From: Mesorhizobium loti
Lineage (GTDB): Bacteria; Pseudomonadota; Alphaproteobacteria; Rhizobiales; Rhizobiaceae
Direction of reading: 5' to 3'
Assembly (NCBI GenBank): GCA_014189435.1
Contig: CP050293.1
Coordinates: 3,787,001 to 3,851,000 of the forward strand
DNA: 64,000 nucleotides
Shown here in pieces: positions 47,774-57,942 of this stretch (the stretch's first letter is position 1; every line of letters starts with the position of its first letter). A program made the position numbers and the translations under genes. The notes under the pieces were generated by a model, which was given only the letters and a program-made list of their open reading frames with translations, made no database searches and was not told where the DNA came from.

Positions 47774-48678
47774 GCGGTCAATACCTGTTTTGTCCCACCA
47801 ATGAGAAGCCGGTGCACTACCGCTTCCGCGGAAAGTCTCCAGTCTGGCGCAGTCCAGCCGAAGACGGAGGCGAATTTCGCGCTTGATAGCCGGGAATTGG
47901 CGGGGCGGCTCGCCTTGGTCGGGTAGTCCATCGTAGCAATATCCCGTACCCGCGCCCAAGGACCACCAAACACACGGCTTGTGTCCAGGATATGACAGGC
48001 AAAGCCGCTCCAGTTGGCCTCGCCGGTTCCGGCCAGATGGTAAATGCCGAATGCATCAAAACCTTTGTCGCCATGCAGCAGCGCTGCCGCGTGCAGGATT
48101 GCATCGGCGATATCAAGTGCTGAGGTGGGGTTTCCCCACTGATCGGCAACGATCGAAATCTCGTCGCGGTCGGCGGCAAGCCGCAGCATGGTCTTGACGA
48201 AATTCTTGCCGAATGGGCTGTAAACCCAAGCTGTGCGCAGGATCAGATGGTGCGGATTGGCTGATGCAACCGCCTGCTCGCCGGCAAGTTTGGAGGCGCC
48301 GTAGACGCTGCGCGGTGCGGTTACGTCGGTCTCGACATAGGCGCCAGGAGCGCTGCCGTCGAAGACATAGTCGGTCGAAAGATGGATGACCGGAACGCCA
48401 AGCCGCCTTGCTGCTTCCGCCACCTTGCCGGCGCCGACGGCGTTCACCGCAAATGCCAGATCGGGCTCATCCTCGGCCTGATCCACCGCCGTGTAGGCGG
48501 CAGCCGACACGACGATATCAGGCTTCGCCGCCGCAATGGCGTCGATCACTGTATCGGGTTTTGCCAGGTCGAGGTCCGGACGGCCAATGGCGATGACCTC
48601 AACGCCGTCATGCCCCTGGCCGGCCTCAAGAAGGCTTGCCGCTACCTGGCCCTCGCGTCCGGTGACAACGAGCCTCAC
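47770..48678 (-). CDS. rmlD: dTDP-4-dehydrorhamnose reductase
   Basis: This is a 302-residue extended SDR. The nucleotide-binding motif [12 protein letters not shown], the conserved [10 protein letters not shown] and the catalytic YGASKLAGE are all present. It makes dTDP-L-rhamnose by NAD(P)H reduction, the last step of the pathway. The start is a GTG that overlaps the rmlB stop (GTGTGA), and its stop overlaps the following methyltransferase ATG. Order along the transcript is rmlA, rmlC, rmlB, rmlD. Confidence 0.93.
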   Translation of the reverse strand: MRLVVTGREGQVAASLLEAGQGHDGVEVIAIGRPDLDLAKPDTVIDAIAAAKPDIVVSAAAYTAVDQAEDEPDLAFAVNAVGAGKVAEAARRLGVPVIHLSTDYVFDGSAPGAYVETDVTAPRSVYGASKLAGEQAVASANPHHLILRTAWVYSPFGKNFVKTMLRLAADRDEISIVADQWGNPTSALDIADAILHAAALLHGDKGFDAFGIYHLAGTGEANWSGFACHILDTSRVFGGPWARVRDIATMDYPTKASRPANSRLSSAKFASVFGWTAPDWRLSAEAVVHRLLIGGTKQVLTA

Positions 48679-49745
48679 ACTACCCCCTTGCGTGCCTCGC
48701 CCAACCGTTCACCGGCATAGCGCTGCTCCCGGATCGGCCCCCACCACCATTTGTTGTCCAGGAACCAGTCGACGGTCTTGGCAAGGCCGCTGTCGAAATT
48801 CTCATTGGGCACCCAGCCCAGGTCCCGGCTGATCTTCGATGCGTCGATGGCATAGCGGCGATCATGACCGGGGCGGTCGGTGACGAAAGAGATCAGGTCG
48901 CGATAACTCTTGCCGCCTGCCCGCGGACGCCTGATGTCGAGCAGATCGCAGATCGTCTCGACGACGCCCAGGTTCGTCCGCTCCGAGTTGCCGCCAACAT
49001 TGTAGCTCTCGCCCGGCAGTCCCCTGGTGGCGACAAGTTCTAGTGCGCGCGCATGATCCTCGACGAACAGCCAGTCGCGCACATTGGCGCCGGCGCCATA
49101 GACCGGCAGCGGCTTTTCATCGAGCGCATTGAGGATGACCAGCGGGATCAGCTTTTCGGGAAAGTGATAGGGTCCGTAATTGTTCGAGCAGTTGGAAAGC
49201 ACAACCGGCAGGCCATAGGTTTCGTGCCAGGCTCGCACCAGATGGTCCGAGGCCGCTTTCGAGGCGGAATAGGGCGAAGACGGCGCGTAGGGCGTTTCCT
49301 CGACGAACATGCCGCCATCGAAAGGAAGATCGCCGAACACCTCATCGGTCGAGACATGATGGAAGCGGAAGCGGCTCTTCCTGTCCTCGGGCAGGCCGCG
49401 CCAATATTCCAGCGCGGAATTGAGGATCTTGTAGGTGCCGACGATGTTGGTCTCGATAAACGTGCCCGGTCCGTCGATCGAACGGTCGACATGGCTCTCG
49501 GCGGCAAGGTTCATGACGATGTCGATATCGTCCCGATGGAGGATATCGAGCACCGCCCTCTCGTCGCAGATATCGACATGAGCAAAACGGTAATTGTGCG
49601 CATTCTCGATCGGCCGCAGCGAGGCCAGGTTTCCCGCATAGGTGAGCTTGTCGAGATTGGTCACCCGATAGGCCGGATTGGCGCACAGGTGCCGGCACAC
49701 CGCCGAACCGATGAAGCCAGCACCGCCCGTCACCAGAAAATTCAT
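48675..49745 (-). CDS. rmlB: dTDP-glucose 4,6-dehydratase
   Basis: This is an SDR of 356 residues starting [20 protein letters not shown], with the active site [13 protein letters not shown] and [11 protein letters not shown]. It converts dTDP-glucose to dTDP-4-keto-6-deoxyglucose. That product is the branch point between rhamnose (RmlC/D here) and the 3-amino sugar made by the Fdt genes at 33-36 kb. The start is the methionine 13 bp after the rmlC stop; an upstream ATG at 49766 would overlap rmlC. Confidence 0.94.
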   Translation of the reverse strand: MNFLVTGGAGFIGSAVCRHLCANPAYRVTNLDKLTYAGNLASLRPIENAHNYRFAHVDICDERAVLDILHRDDIDIVMNLAAESHVDRSIDGPGTFIETNIVGTYKILNSALEYWRGLPEDRKSRFRFHHVSTDEVFGDLPFDGGMFVEETPYAPSSPYSASKAASDHLVRAWHETYGLPVVLSNCSNNYGPYHFPEKLIPLVILNALDEKPLPVYGAGANVRDWLFVEDHARALELVATRGLPGESYNVGGNSERTNLGVVETICDLLDIRRPRAGGKSYRDLISFVTDRPGHDRRYAIDASKISRDLGWVPNENFDSGLAKTVDWFLDNKWWWGPIREQRYAGERLGEARKGVV

Positions 49746-49758
49746 GCCGCTGTCCTCA

Positions 49759-50313
49759 TCAAGCAAACACCTCGGCGGCGGCCAGCAGCGGCGCCTTCAG
49801 GTCCTTGTCAGAAAGCTGGAACCCGCCGGTCAATGACGGCCATTCGATGCCGATGGCGGGATCGTCGAAGCGGATCGACCGGTCATGCGCCTGCGAATAG
49901 GTGTCCGTGACCTTATAAAGAACCTCGGTGTCGGGCACGAGCGTCACGAAGCCGTGCGCGAAGCCTTTCGGCACCAGAATCTGGTTGCCCTTTTCGGCCG
50001 ACACTTCGAGAGCGACCCATTTTCCGAAGGTCTTCGAACTGCGGCGAATGTCGACCGCAACGTCGAGAATGCTGCCACGAATGACGCGCAACAGCTTGTC
50101 CTGGGCCCGCGGCGCAAGTTGGTAGTGAAGCCCTCGCAAGACACCTGCCGCCGCGGAGTAGGAATGATTGTCCTGCACGAAAAGCAAGTCTATGCCTGCC
50201 TGCGCAAAGCGCTCGGCATTGTAGGTTTCCACGAAAAAACCGCGCGCGTCGCCATGTCGCTTCGGAACGATCTCCAGCACGCCATCGATGCCAAGGGACC
50301 TGACTTCCAGCAC
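49759..50313 (-). CDS. rmlC: dTDP-4-dehydrorhamnose 3,5-epimerase
   Basis: This is a 184-residue cupin with [20 protein letters not shown], carrying the catalytic histidine, and later [12 protein letters not shown]. It epimerises C3 and C5 of dTDP-4-keto-6-deoxyglucose ahead of RmlD. It directly follows rmlA, whose stop codon begins at the next base. Length and motifs are complete. Confidence 0.94.
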   Translation of the reverse strand: MLEVRSLGIDGVLEIVPKRHGDARGFFVETYNAERFAQAGIDLLFVQDNHSYSAAAGVLRGLHYQLAPRAQDKLLRVIRGSILDVAVDIRRSSKTFGKWVALEVSAEKGNQILVPKGFAHGFVTLVPDTEVLYKVTDTYSQAHDRSIRFDDPAIGIEWPSLTGGFQLSDKDLKAPLLAAAEVFA

Positions 50314-51195
50314 CTAGCCCTCCGACAGGTCGACGACACGCCGGCGCAGATAGGCGGCATACTCATTCTTGCCCAGGCGGTCGGCGCGACGCAGAACCTG
50401 GTCCACCGTCAGCCAACCCTGTTCAAAGGCGATCTCTTCGGGACAAGCGACCTTGATGCCCTGGCGATGTTCGATGGTGCGCACGAATGAGGAGGCTTCA
50501 TGCAAGCTGTCATGCGTGCCGGTGTCGAGCCAGGCATAACCGCGCCCCAACCGGTGCACATGCAACTGGCCACGCTCGAGGTAGACATTGTTGACCGCCG
50601 TAATCTCGAGCTCGCCGCGCGCCGAGGGTCGGATGGAGGGGGCGATGTCGACGACGTCGTTGTCATAGAAATAGAGACCGGTGACAGCCCAGTTGGATTT
50701 CGGGTTCTGCGGCTTTTCTTCGATTGTCAGCGCCGTTCCGGTGACCTTGTCGAAGGATACGACACCATAACGTTGGGGATCCTCGACATGATAGGCGAAC
50801 ACCGAAGCGCCCTTTTCGCGCGAGGCCGCGTCGCGGCAAAGCTGCGACAGCCCATCGCCGAAATAGATGTTGTCGCCGAGGATCATCGACACGCTGTCCT
50901 TGCCGATGAAATCCCGGCCGATGATAAAGGCTTCCGCAAGGCCGTTGGGTTGCGGTTGCTCGGCATAGGACAGGTCGAGCCCGAACTCCGATCCATCACC
51001 AAGCAGATCGCGGAAAACCGGCAGATCACGCGGCGTTGAAATGACCAGAATCTCGCGAATACCCGCGAGCATCAAAACGCTCAGCGGATAATAGATCATC
51101 GGCTTGTCGTATATCGGCAGAATCTGCTTAGAGATTGCTAATGTTAGCGGATAGAGACGCGTTCCACTGCCTCCAGCAAGGATAATTCCTTTCAA
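50314..51195 (-). CDS. rmlA: Glucose-1-phosphate thymidylyltransferase
   Basis: This is a 293-residue nucleotidyltransferase with the signature [16 protein letters not shown] and substrate motifs [14 protein letters not shown] and [12 protein letters not shown]. It makes dTDP-glucose from dTTP and glucose-1-phosphate, the latter supplied by Pgm. It is the first rml gene, about 100 bp after the Wzy/WaaL-like gene. In this family dTDP-rhamnose gives feedback inhibition. Confidence 0.95.
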   Translation of the reverse strand: MKGIILAGGSGTRLYPLTLAISKQILPIYDKPMIYYPLSVLMLAGIREILVISTPRDLPVFRDLLGDGSEFGLDLSYAEQPQPNGLAEAFIIGRDFIGKDSVSMILGDNIYFGDGLSQLCRDAASREKGASVFAYHVEDPQRYGVVSFDKVTGTALTIEEKPQNPKSNWAVTGLYFYDNDVVDIAPSIRPSARGELEITAVNNVYLERGQLHVHRLGRGYAWLDTGTHDSLHEASSFVRTIEHRQGIKVACPEEIAFEQGWLTVDQVLRRADRLGKNEYAAYLRRRVVDLSEG

Positions 51196-51294
51196 GAAGC
51201 TCTCCTTGACATGCCTAAGCCCCCCGGCTCGAACTGTCCGTGCTTAGGTTCCATGCAATGGCTTGTCAATCTCGGGTTTCGACAAACGACTGGA

Positions 51295-52680
51295 TCACGT
51301 CCGGCGCCAATCCATGGCCAATTCCAGGCGCCCCCACTGCCCGCATCTTGCCAAGACCGACGGCCCGACGGGAACAAGCAAATTGTCGCCATGGTGATGG
51401 GCCTCGGTCGACCCGCTTTTTTGGCTCAACCGCTCAGCAAAGCCTTTGTGAAAGATGATGCCATTCATAAACGCAAAGGTCATGGCAAGCGCCGCCGTTC
51501 GCAAGGGATAATCAACCAGGGAATGAACGAGAAGAAACGACACTGAGAGAAACGCCGCTTTCTGCAACGGATCCCGCCGCGCCCTAACAGACGAGGCGAA
51601 AAGTAATATCAAGTAAGCTATGATCAGAAAGACAACAGGAACGCCACCCTCAAGTGCCAATTCCAGATAATCGTTATGAGCGTGGTTCACATAGGGCTTG
51701 AAGATCATCTCTCCCTTTTCGTAAACCTGATAGACCTTGGGGAAACTGCCGAAACCCACTCCTGTCGCCCAGTTCTCTTCAATTCCCACGATCGTCGTGC
51801 GCGCGAATTCGGCGCGCCCAAAGGCTGGATCAACCACCTCCGCATCGATCTTTGTCCACGCGCCTATCGTGTAGAGGGAAAGTCCGATGAAGACCGCAAG
51901 GATGCCATAACCTCCCAGCCTGGAACGAGCAGACAGAAAGACAACCGATATTACGGTGATCGCCAAGCCTATCAGAATACCGGCGCGCGAACCGGCGGCC
52001 AGAAGCAGCAGCAACAGCGATATCAACCCGAGCGAGCCGGACAGAAGGTGCCCGCGGAAGAGACCGTAATAGACGACGAAGGGAATGGAGACGAAGAGCA
52101 AAGCCGAAAAATGATTCTGGTTGGCAAACAGTCCCGCATTGATCGTGAACGGCAACAACCCCTCTATGGCAACCGTATCGGAGAGTGAATACTGGATCGC
52201 CGCGGCCAATCCGTTGCAGATGACACCCATGAAAAAGAAGGGCAGAAGGCCGTAGACCTGATCCGGGCGCAAGCGGGTGACGCCCAGGAAAAATGCCGCC
52301 GCCACGGCAAAGTACAACAGACACTCGATCGTGCGCCCCACGCCGACACTGACGAAGCGCAGCCGGGTTTCGCCGGCCAGCCATGGGCTCGCGAGCAAAA
52401 CTTCAGGCCGAAATCCGCTGAACAGGGCTGCAGGCAGCGGCACGATCTGAAAGCAGAACACCGCAAGGGCAAGGGCAAGCAGCCACAGAGCCGAACGGGG
52501 AACGCTCTGCCCCGATGGCCTTGAGAAGACGGCCGCGGACGAAGCAATCGCCGCAATCTCGATCAGCGTTTCGGTGTAGAGGCCACTCGCCGTGCCGCCG
52601 CCAATCAGCACCGACAGGAAAAGAACTGACCCAAGCAGATACTTTTCCCACTCCGTGGGCGGGGTTGACCGCTCTCTCAA
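51295..52680 (-). CDS. O-antigen ligase/polymerase family protein (Wzy/WaaL-like)
   Basis: This is a 461-residue polytopic membrane protein with about eleven hydrophobic segments. The periplasmic loop has GVGFGSFPKVYQVYE followed by YVNHAHNDYLELALEGG, a textbook Wzy_C signature. It lies beside wza and wzc genes, so polymerisation of an exopolysaccharide or capsule repeat unit is likelier than ligation. Translation appears to begin at a TTG overlapping the previous stop (TTGA). No Wzx flippase gene is seen in the window. Confidence 0.82.
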   Translation of the reverse strand: MRERSTPPTEWEKYLLGSVLFLSVLIGGGTASGLYTETLIEIAAIASSAAVFSRPSGQSVPRSALWLLALALAVFCFQIVPLPAALFSGFRPEVLLASPWLAGETRLRFVSVGVGRTIECLLYFAVAAAFFLGVTRLRPDQVYGLLPFFFMGVICNGLAAAIQYSLSDTVAIEGLLPFTINAGLFANQNHFSALLFVSIPFVVYYGLFRGHLLSGSLGLISLLLLLLAAGSRAGILIGLAITVISVVFLSARSRLGGYGILAVFIGLSLYTIGAWTKIDAEVVDPAFGRAEFARTTIVGIEENWATGVGFGSFPKVYQVYEKGEMIFKPYVNHAHNDYLELALEGGVPVVFLIIAYLILLFASSVRARRDPLQKAAFLSVSFLLVHSLVDYPLRTAALAMTFAFMNGIIFHKGFAERLSQKSGSTEAHHHGDNLLVPVGPSVLARCGQWGRLELAMDWRRT

Positions 52681-53936
52681 GATGAAACTCTTTCGATGGC
52701 CAGTTTGTGCATGACCAACGTGCCGACGTATCGAAATCGCCAGCTCTCAGCGATGGCGGCTGTTTCCAGCCGCAGCAATTGCATGGGACACGCGCTTGGT
52801 CCGATCGCGAAATCCAGGCTCAAAGCCTGCCGGTTGAATGTGCCTTCAGGAATGTTGAATCGGGCTATTTCGCTTGCCGGGTCTGCACATCTGATGGACC
52901 AAAACAGCTGCTTTGGCAGCTTCAGGTTCCTCGCGGAGGCGATCAGGGAAATCCTGTAGGAGCCGGGAGGTAGTTCAAGATATTGCTGGAGCGCGGCGTT
53001 CTTCACCGGCGTATTCAGAAATCGAACGGTCGCTCCGCTGTCGCTTTCGCCGACATCGCGCGATCCGGCAAAGGTAATTTCCAGACCGGACCGATCGTGA
53101 ACCTGCCAATCGAATGGCTTGCCGCCGCGGACCGGCTCAAAGCCGCCGTTGAAAATGTATCCGCCGAGCGTCCTCTCCTGATCGGACAGGCTGAAAAGGA
53201 ACAGCCGGTAGGCCGCCTCATAGTCCTTTTGCCTGATATAGCCGTTGATCACGGCAGACAATTCCTTCGGTGTCGGTGGTGAACTTGATCCGGCAAGGTC
53301 GAGCAGCAGTTGATTTGCGGCGCGCAGCCCCCGAGGATCCTGGCCGAGAGCGGAGAAGAGACTGGTTCTCCACGGTGCTTCGGCTTTTGTGGCTGTCAGC
53401 ACAGCCTGATATCCGTCCGGATTTGAAAGAATGGCCGGCATGCCCGCGGCGATGACGGGAAACCGGTCCGGCCACCGGCGCAGCAAGGTGTCGATCTCGC
53501 CGACGGCCTTTGACAGATCGCCCACCTCGATCGAGCGATCGATCGACCGCTGAAGCGCATGGATCTCGGTCTTGGACAGCCTTCGAGCCTGATCGAAGAG
53601 TTCAAAAGCCTCGTCTTTCTCGCCTTGTCGATACTCGATCTCACCGATCAGGCTGTAGAGCCGAGCGTCCGCGATATTGAAGCGAAGCGCGCCCCTTGCC
53701 TTTTCAGCCAAAACGTCGAGATCAGCACCGTTGCCCGTTTCGTTCAGTTCACCGGTAATTTCACCTATCAAGGCATTTATGTTCAACGGATCCAGAGCAA
53801 GGGATACGGTCGGCTTCTCGGTCTCAAGAAGCCGACTTAGCCCGATCGACGAAGCCACCAACACCAGAACGGAGGCGACGAACCAAACGCCTGAACGCCG
53901 GAGATTTCGCGTGAGCGGGCTGGCCTGCTCCGTCAT
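52677..53936 (-). CDS. Membrane-anchored TPR-like protein of polysaccharide export loci
   Basis: This protein has about 419 residues. One N-terminal membrane helix (VWFVASVLVLVASSIGLSRL) is followed by a helical region with TPR-like repeats (DARLYSLIGEIEYRQGEKDE) and, from about residue 280, a beta-rich domain (GGYIFNGGFEPVRGGKPFDW) resembling carbohydrate-binding modules. The bulk would be periplasmic. No family name is recognised, but it is coupled to the Wzy-like gene and follows wzc. It overlaps the wzc 3' end by 113 bp, which is unusual; no later start keeps the membrane helix. Confidence 0.72.
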   Translation of the reverse strand: MTEQASPLTRNLRRSGVWFVASVLVLVASSIGLSRLLETEKPTVSLALDPLNINALIGEITGELNETGNGADLDVLAEKARGALRFNIADARLYSLIGEIEYRQGEKDEAFELFDQARRLSKTEIHALQRSIDRSIEVGDLSKAVGEIDTLLRRWPDRFPVIAAGMPAILSNPDGYQAVLTATKAEAPWRTSLFSALGQDPRGLRAANQLLLDLAGSSSPPTPKELSAVINGYIRQKDYEAAYRLFLFSLSDQERTLGGYIFNGGFEPVRGGKPFDWQVHDRSGLEITFAGSRDVGESDSGATVRFLNTPVKNAALQQYLELPPGSYRISLIASARNLKLPKQLFWSIRCADPASEIARFNIPEGTFNRQALSLDFAIGPSACPMQLLRLETAAIAESWRFRYVGTLVMHKLAIERVSS

Positions 53937-56202
53937 CGACTTTGCCCTCAATTTTCGGGGTACTCGCGCCGTAGTCGTAGTACTGGTAGTTCATGTATTT
54001 GTAGGCGTAGTTGTAATCGAACTTGTTGACCGCAAATTTCGACATCGCCGCTCCGATCACATTCGCACCGGCTGCGCGCAGACGCTTGACCGCCGTCTTG
54101 GCTGATTTGCGTGTGACCTGGCTGGTGGAAACGACCATCAACGTGCCTTCGGCAAGCCGGCTGAGGATTGGTGCATCGGAAAGACCGACGACCGGTGGGG
54201 CGTCGATGATGACCAGATCGAAGCGTTTGCCGAGATTGGTCAAGATCAGCGCCATTTTCTGCGAAGATAGCAGGTCAGCCGGATTCGGCGGAATCGTTCC
54301 GGACGTCAGCACGGTGACATTGGGGTATTTCGTCGGCCTGAAAATGCCCGCCAGATCGTCCTTGCGAACGGTGTTTGTCAGCAGGTTGCTCAACCCGATC
54401 GCGTTGTCGAGGCCGAACAGCCGATGCAGATTGGGTTTGCGAAGATCGCCATCGACAAGCAGAACCCTTGCGCCGAGCGCCGCGAAATCCTGGCCGAGCT
54501 TGAACGAGGTGGTCGATTTGCCTTCCGACGGCTCCGAGCTGGTCACCAGCAGCGATCGCGGCGCGCCCTCGGCACCGGAGAACTGCAGCGATGTTCGCAG
54601 CGAACGGTAGGCCTCGGAGAGGCCGGATTTCTGATCGGCGATGCTGGCTATGAGTTCGCGGTCATCGACAAGCGGCAAGATGCCGAGCATCGACAGCCCC
54701 AGCTCTTTCTCGATCTGCTCAGGGTTGGTGAAGGTGTTATTCAGCAACTCGATGATGTAGATGATCGATGCAGTCAAGGCCATGAAAAGCGCCAGAGCGA
54801 TTGCAAGATTGATGCTCAGGCGCGGAGAATAAGGGGCTGCGGGCAGCGAAGCGAAATCGACAATTGCTGCGCTTTGGGTCTTGAGTTCCGAGCTGACCCC
54901 GACTTCATTCAGCTTGGCGATAAGGCTGTCGTACTGCGACCGGTTGGAATCGACCTCGCGCTTCAGGATCGTGTATTTGATATTCTTGTCGTTGAAGACG
55001 ACCTGCTGCCTCTCCATCTCCGCGAGCTTGGATTTGAGGTCGGCCTCCTTGTTCTGCGCTTCCTGGTATTTCAGTCGCAACGAATCGGTTATCGCAAGCA
55101 CGCCATTGTTGTAGAGCCTCTGCAGTTCCTTGATCTGCGCTTGCAATTGCTGCATTTCCGGAAAAGCAGGCTTTAGAATACCCAGTTTCTGCTGATACTG
55201 GCTGGTCAGGTCCGCCAGCTTTTCGCTGAGCTTCTGCAGACCTTCGCTTTCCAGGACTGGACCGAGGCTCGACCCGCGGCCCTTTTCTATCTGATCCACC
55301 ACCCGCCCCGCATCAAGGCGCTCCTGGATTGCCGTGGCCAGTGCGGTGTTCAGGGCTTCGATGTTCGAGCCGATCAGAGATTTGTCGTCGCCGGTAACCG
55401 TGATGCCGGCATCTTTTGCATAGGTGACCAATTCCTCCTCGGAGGTCTGCAGCTTTTGCTTCACCTGCAAAACCTGTTCCTGGATGAACTGCCTCGCCAG
55501 ATCAGAGGTCTCGCTGGTCTGGTCCAGGCGCTGATCGATAAAACTCTGCGCGACCTGATTGGCTACGTCGCTTGCATATTTCGGCTTTTGATCGACAAAG
55601 GTGATCGACAGCAGGCTTGTATTGGTCACCAGATTGACCGTCAGGTCTTCCAGGATGCGCTTGATGGCAATTGCCTCACGCTCTTCGGGCGTCTTCTCCT
55701 TGATGGAAGGCGACTTGGAGATTCCGAACGCCCGGTAGACGATATTGCTCAGCGAAAAGCTCGGCGTCGGAAACAGGAAGTCCGGCTTTTCGCCAAGCCC
55801 CAGTTGGAACACCACGCGCTGAGCCAGCGCCCGGCTCCTCAGCTTCTCACGCGCGGTCAAAAAGGCCCTGACGTCGCTGGCTTCGGAAACAACCTCAATG
55901 TCCTGAAAGACCTTTGCCGAAGGCACCAGGACTTCGAGCTGCGTCGTTGCCTGATATTTTGGTGTCTGCATCATCGTCACCGTGACGCCGGCAACAAGCC
56001 CGGCAGCCGCCATCATGACGATCAGCCAGCGGTATTGGACAATGTAAAAAAGCAGCTTGAGCGGATTGAACCCCTCATCCTGGCCAGCATAGTCGCGCGC
56101 ATAGGGAGCGTAGTGTTGCGGCACGTCGTAATAGAGGTCCGCGGACAGGGCCTGGCCATGTCCGGGTTCGGCAAGTTGGGGCTGCGTGTTGCGATCGAGC
56201 AT
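53824..56202 (-). CDS. wzc: Polysaccharide co-polymerase / BY-kinase (Wzc-like)
   Basis: This protein has about 792 residues. A Wzz domain with two membrane helices (LIVMMAAAGLVAGVTVTMM near residue 70 and INLAIALALFMALTASIIYI near 500) surrounds a long coiled coil. The C-terminal tyrosine kinase has Walker A SSEPSEGKSTTS, A' VLLVDGDLRKP and Walker B LVIIDAPPVVG. A tyrosine cluster YNYAYKYMNYQYYDYG near the C terminus is the autophosphorylation site. It controls chain length and export together with Wza. The ATG starting MLDRNTQPQ is preferred; an upstream start would overlap wza. Confidence 0.92.
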   Translation of the reverse strand: MLDRNTQPQLAEPGHGQALSADLYYDVPQHYAPYARDYAGQDEGFNPLKLLFYIVQYRWLIVMMAAAGLVAGVTVTMMQTPKYQATTQLEVLVPSAKVFQDIEVVSEASDVRAFLTAREKLRSRALAQRVVFQLGLGEKPDFLFPTPSFSLSNIVYRAFGISKSPSIKEKTPEEREAIAIKRILEDLTVNLVTNTSLLSITFVDQKPKYASDVANQVAQSFIDQRLDQTSETSDLARQFIQEQVLQVKQKLQTSEEELVTYAKDAGITVTGDDKSLIGSNIEALNTALATAIQERLDAGRVVDQIEKGRGSSLGPVLESEGLQKLSEKLADLTSQYQQKLGILKPAFPEMQQLQAQIKELQRLYNNGVLAITDSLRLKYQEAQNKEADLKSKLAEMERQQVVFNDKNIKYTILKREVDSNRSQYDSLIAKLNEVGVSSELKTQSAAIVDFASLPAAPYSPRLSINLAIALALFMALTASIIYIIELLNNTFTNPEQIEKELGLSMLGILPLVDDRELIASIADQKSGLSEAYRSLRTSLQFSGAEGAPRSLLVTSSEPSEGKSTTSFKLGQDFAALGARVLLVDGDLRKPNLHRLFGLDNAIGLSNLLTNTVRKDDLAGIFRPTKYPNVTVLTSGTIPPNPADLLSSQKMALILTNLGKRFDLVIIDAPPVVGLSDAPILSRLAEGTLMVVSTSQVTRKSAKTAVKRLRAAGANVIGAAMSKFAVNKFDYNYAYKYMNYQYYDYGASTPKIEGKVDDGAGQPAHAKSPAFRRLVRRLRSGVGGFVDRAKSAS

Positions 56203-56230
56203 GCGCGAGGTGATCCAGGGTTGTCCGTGT

Positions 56231-57013
56231 CTACGGAATGACCGCAATGCGGGCAGCGCTAGAGGCGAGGCCCAGGGCATCCTTCAAATTGTTCATCGCG
56301 ATTTTCGACTTCGAAGCAAAGACGACGACCACGTCGCCTCCATAGATGCGTGGGTTGCGATTCCTACCGGAGCGGATTTCCTCGACATTGTAGTTTGCGA
56401 CCAGCTTGTTTTGACCGACATTGCGGTAGACGAAGACCTTGCCGGCGTCACCGACCGCATTGAAGCCCCCGGCAAGGGCGATCGCATCCAGCAAGGAAGC
56501 GCTGCTCGATACAGGATAAATGCCGGCCTTGTTGACTTCACCATCGACCGTGATGCGCTGGCCAATCGATTCCTTGACGAAGATCGTCACGTCAGGCGAT
56601 TGCAGGTACTTTTCACCATAGGCGGTCTCGATTTCTTTCTCGAGCTGGCGAACGGTCTTCCCGGCCGCGGTCATCGCCCCAATCAGCGGAAGCGAAATCT
56701 GCCCGCCTGCGTCGATCTGAACCGTTCGGTTCAAATTGTCGACCTGGAACACGCTGACCTCGAGCACATCGTTGGCAGACAAAGGCTGCTCGCTGCCATT
56801 TTGCGTATTCTGCGGCGGCGGCAGATCCTTCACCACCTGCAGCGTGCCGCCGCCGGAAAGAGCCGTGGAGGACGCCGCCGGTTGCAGCGCGTGGACAGAA
56901 CTCGTGGACGACGTCGATGTCGACGTGGTGCTGGCGCAAGCAGACATCGCAAGCGAAATAAGCAACGCAGGCACCGTGCCCGCGTGACGTCTTGCAAGAT
57001 CGAAAATGCCCAT
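56231..57013 (-). CDS. wza: Polysaccharide export outer-membrane lipoprotein (Wza-like)
   Basis: This is a 260-residue lipoprotein. The signal peptide ends SLAMSAC, a lipobox cysteine at about residue 26, and a serine/threonine-rich linker follows. A Poly_export domain (SANDVLEVSVFQVDNLNRTV) and SLBB domains (VDGEVNKAGIYPVSSSASLL) complete it. It forms the outer-membrane exit channel and docks with Wzc. It is shorter than E. coli Wza (about 380 residues), as usual in alphaproteobacteria. Its ATG overlaps the phosphatase stop (TGATG). Confidence 0.92.
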   Translation of the reverse strand: MGIFDLARRHAGTVPALLISLAMSACASTTSTSTSSTSSVHALQPAASSTALSGGGTLQVVKDLPPPQNTQNGSEQPLSANDVLEVSVFQVDNLNRTVQIDAGGQISLPLIGAMTAAGKTVRQLEKEIETAYGEKYLQSPDVTIFVKESIGQRITVDGEVNKAGIYPVSSSASLLDAIALAGGFNAVGDAGKVFVYRNVGQNKLVANYNVEEIRSGRNRNPRIYGGDVVVVFASKSKIAMNNLKDALGLASSAARIAVIP

Positions 57014-57822
57014 CACAGAGACCCGCTCTTGAACAGCCGGCCAAATCCGCCGAAACGGCTCACGTTGCTGACACCCGACTTTCTCGTACTGTGCTTTCCA
57101 AGGGGCACGAGCGGCTGATTCCGTAGTATCGCGTCCGGGCGTTTCACCGCCATATTGTAAGCCTCATCCTCCCCACACCGGTTCGCGATGGCGACAACTG
57201 CTTGCGAAAGCCCGGGGCGGCGCCGGCCAGCGCCATGCGTATCCGAGGCGATAATGTCCACCCTGCCCTCATCGAGCAGCTTTTCCGAGAAGTAGAGCGC
57301 CGTACGCCCGAACGCGCCTATCACCGAATCAGCCGTGAGCTGAATAAGGCAGCCCAGCGCATTTAGCCTCTCGACGACGTCGTAATTCGCCTTGATCCAG
57401 GTCAACCGTTCCGGATGGGTGAGGATCGGCACGAAGCCGACATTGATGAGACGGGCGGCGAGGTCTTCCAGACGCGGCGGCAAGATATGATGCGGCGGCT
57501 CGAACAGGAAATAGCGGGATCCGTTCAAGGTCGGCACGGTGCCAAGCATAAGTCGATCGGGGAGATCAGGTGCGATATGAATATCGGCGCCGACGTACAG
57601 GCTAAGCGGTATGGCAGCGCGCCGAAGCTCCAGTTCCAGCGCCTGAACTGCCTCGGCAATGTTCTGCGTGGCGTTCTTATAGACGCCAGGCAGAACATGC
57701 GGCGTGCATGCCATATGCGTCGTACCGTCGGCCACTGCCAGCCGCGCCATCTCCAGCGACTCGGCGAGGCTGGGGGAACCGTCGTCGAGGCCAGGCAAGA
57801 TATGTGAATGCAGGTCGATCAT
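57013..57822 (-). CDS. PHP-type protein-tyrosine phosphatase (CpsB/YwqE-like)
   Basis: This is a metal-dependent phosphatase of 269 residues. MIDLHSHILPGLDDGSPSLA gives the HxH and DDG metal ligands; ACTPHVLPG, ILTHPER and IIASDTHG complete the PHP site. It dephosphorylates the BY-kinase tyrosine cluster, the role of CpsB or YwqE in Gram-positives and of low-molecular-weight Wzb elsewhere. Its coupling to wza and wzc supports that role here. The ATG at 57820-57822 is chosen because the MIDLHSH start is the family standard. Confidence 0.88.
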   Translation of the reverse strand: MIDLHSHILPGLDDGSPSLAESLEMARLAVADGTTHMACTPHVLPGVYKNATQNIAEAVQALELELRRAAIPLSLYVGADIHIAPDLPDRLMLGTVPTLNGSRYFLFEPPHHILPPRLEDLAARLINVGFVPILTHPERLTWIKANYDVVERLNALGCLIQLTADSVIGAFGRTALYFSEKLLDEGRVDIIASDTHGAGRRRPGLSQAVVAIANRCGEDEAYNMAVKRPDAILRNQPLVPLGKHSTRKSGVSNVSRFGGFGRLFKSGSL

Positions 57823-57942
57823 TGGCGTTTCTGACTGCGCGGAGGCAAGGCCTCGCCGCGACAAAACACAGATGCGCCACCCGCATGAAGGCGAATGACG
57901 CATTTGACCAATCTACGCAAAACAGCGGGCATCGGCTCTCGA

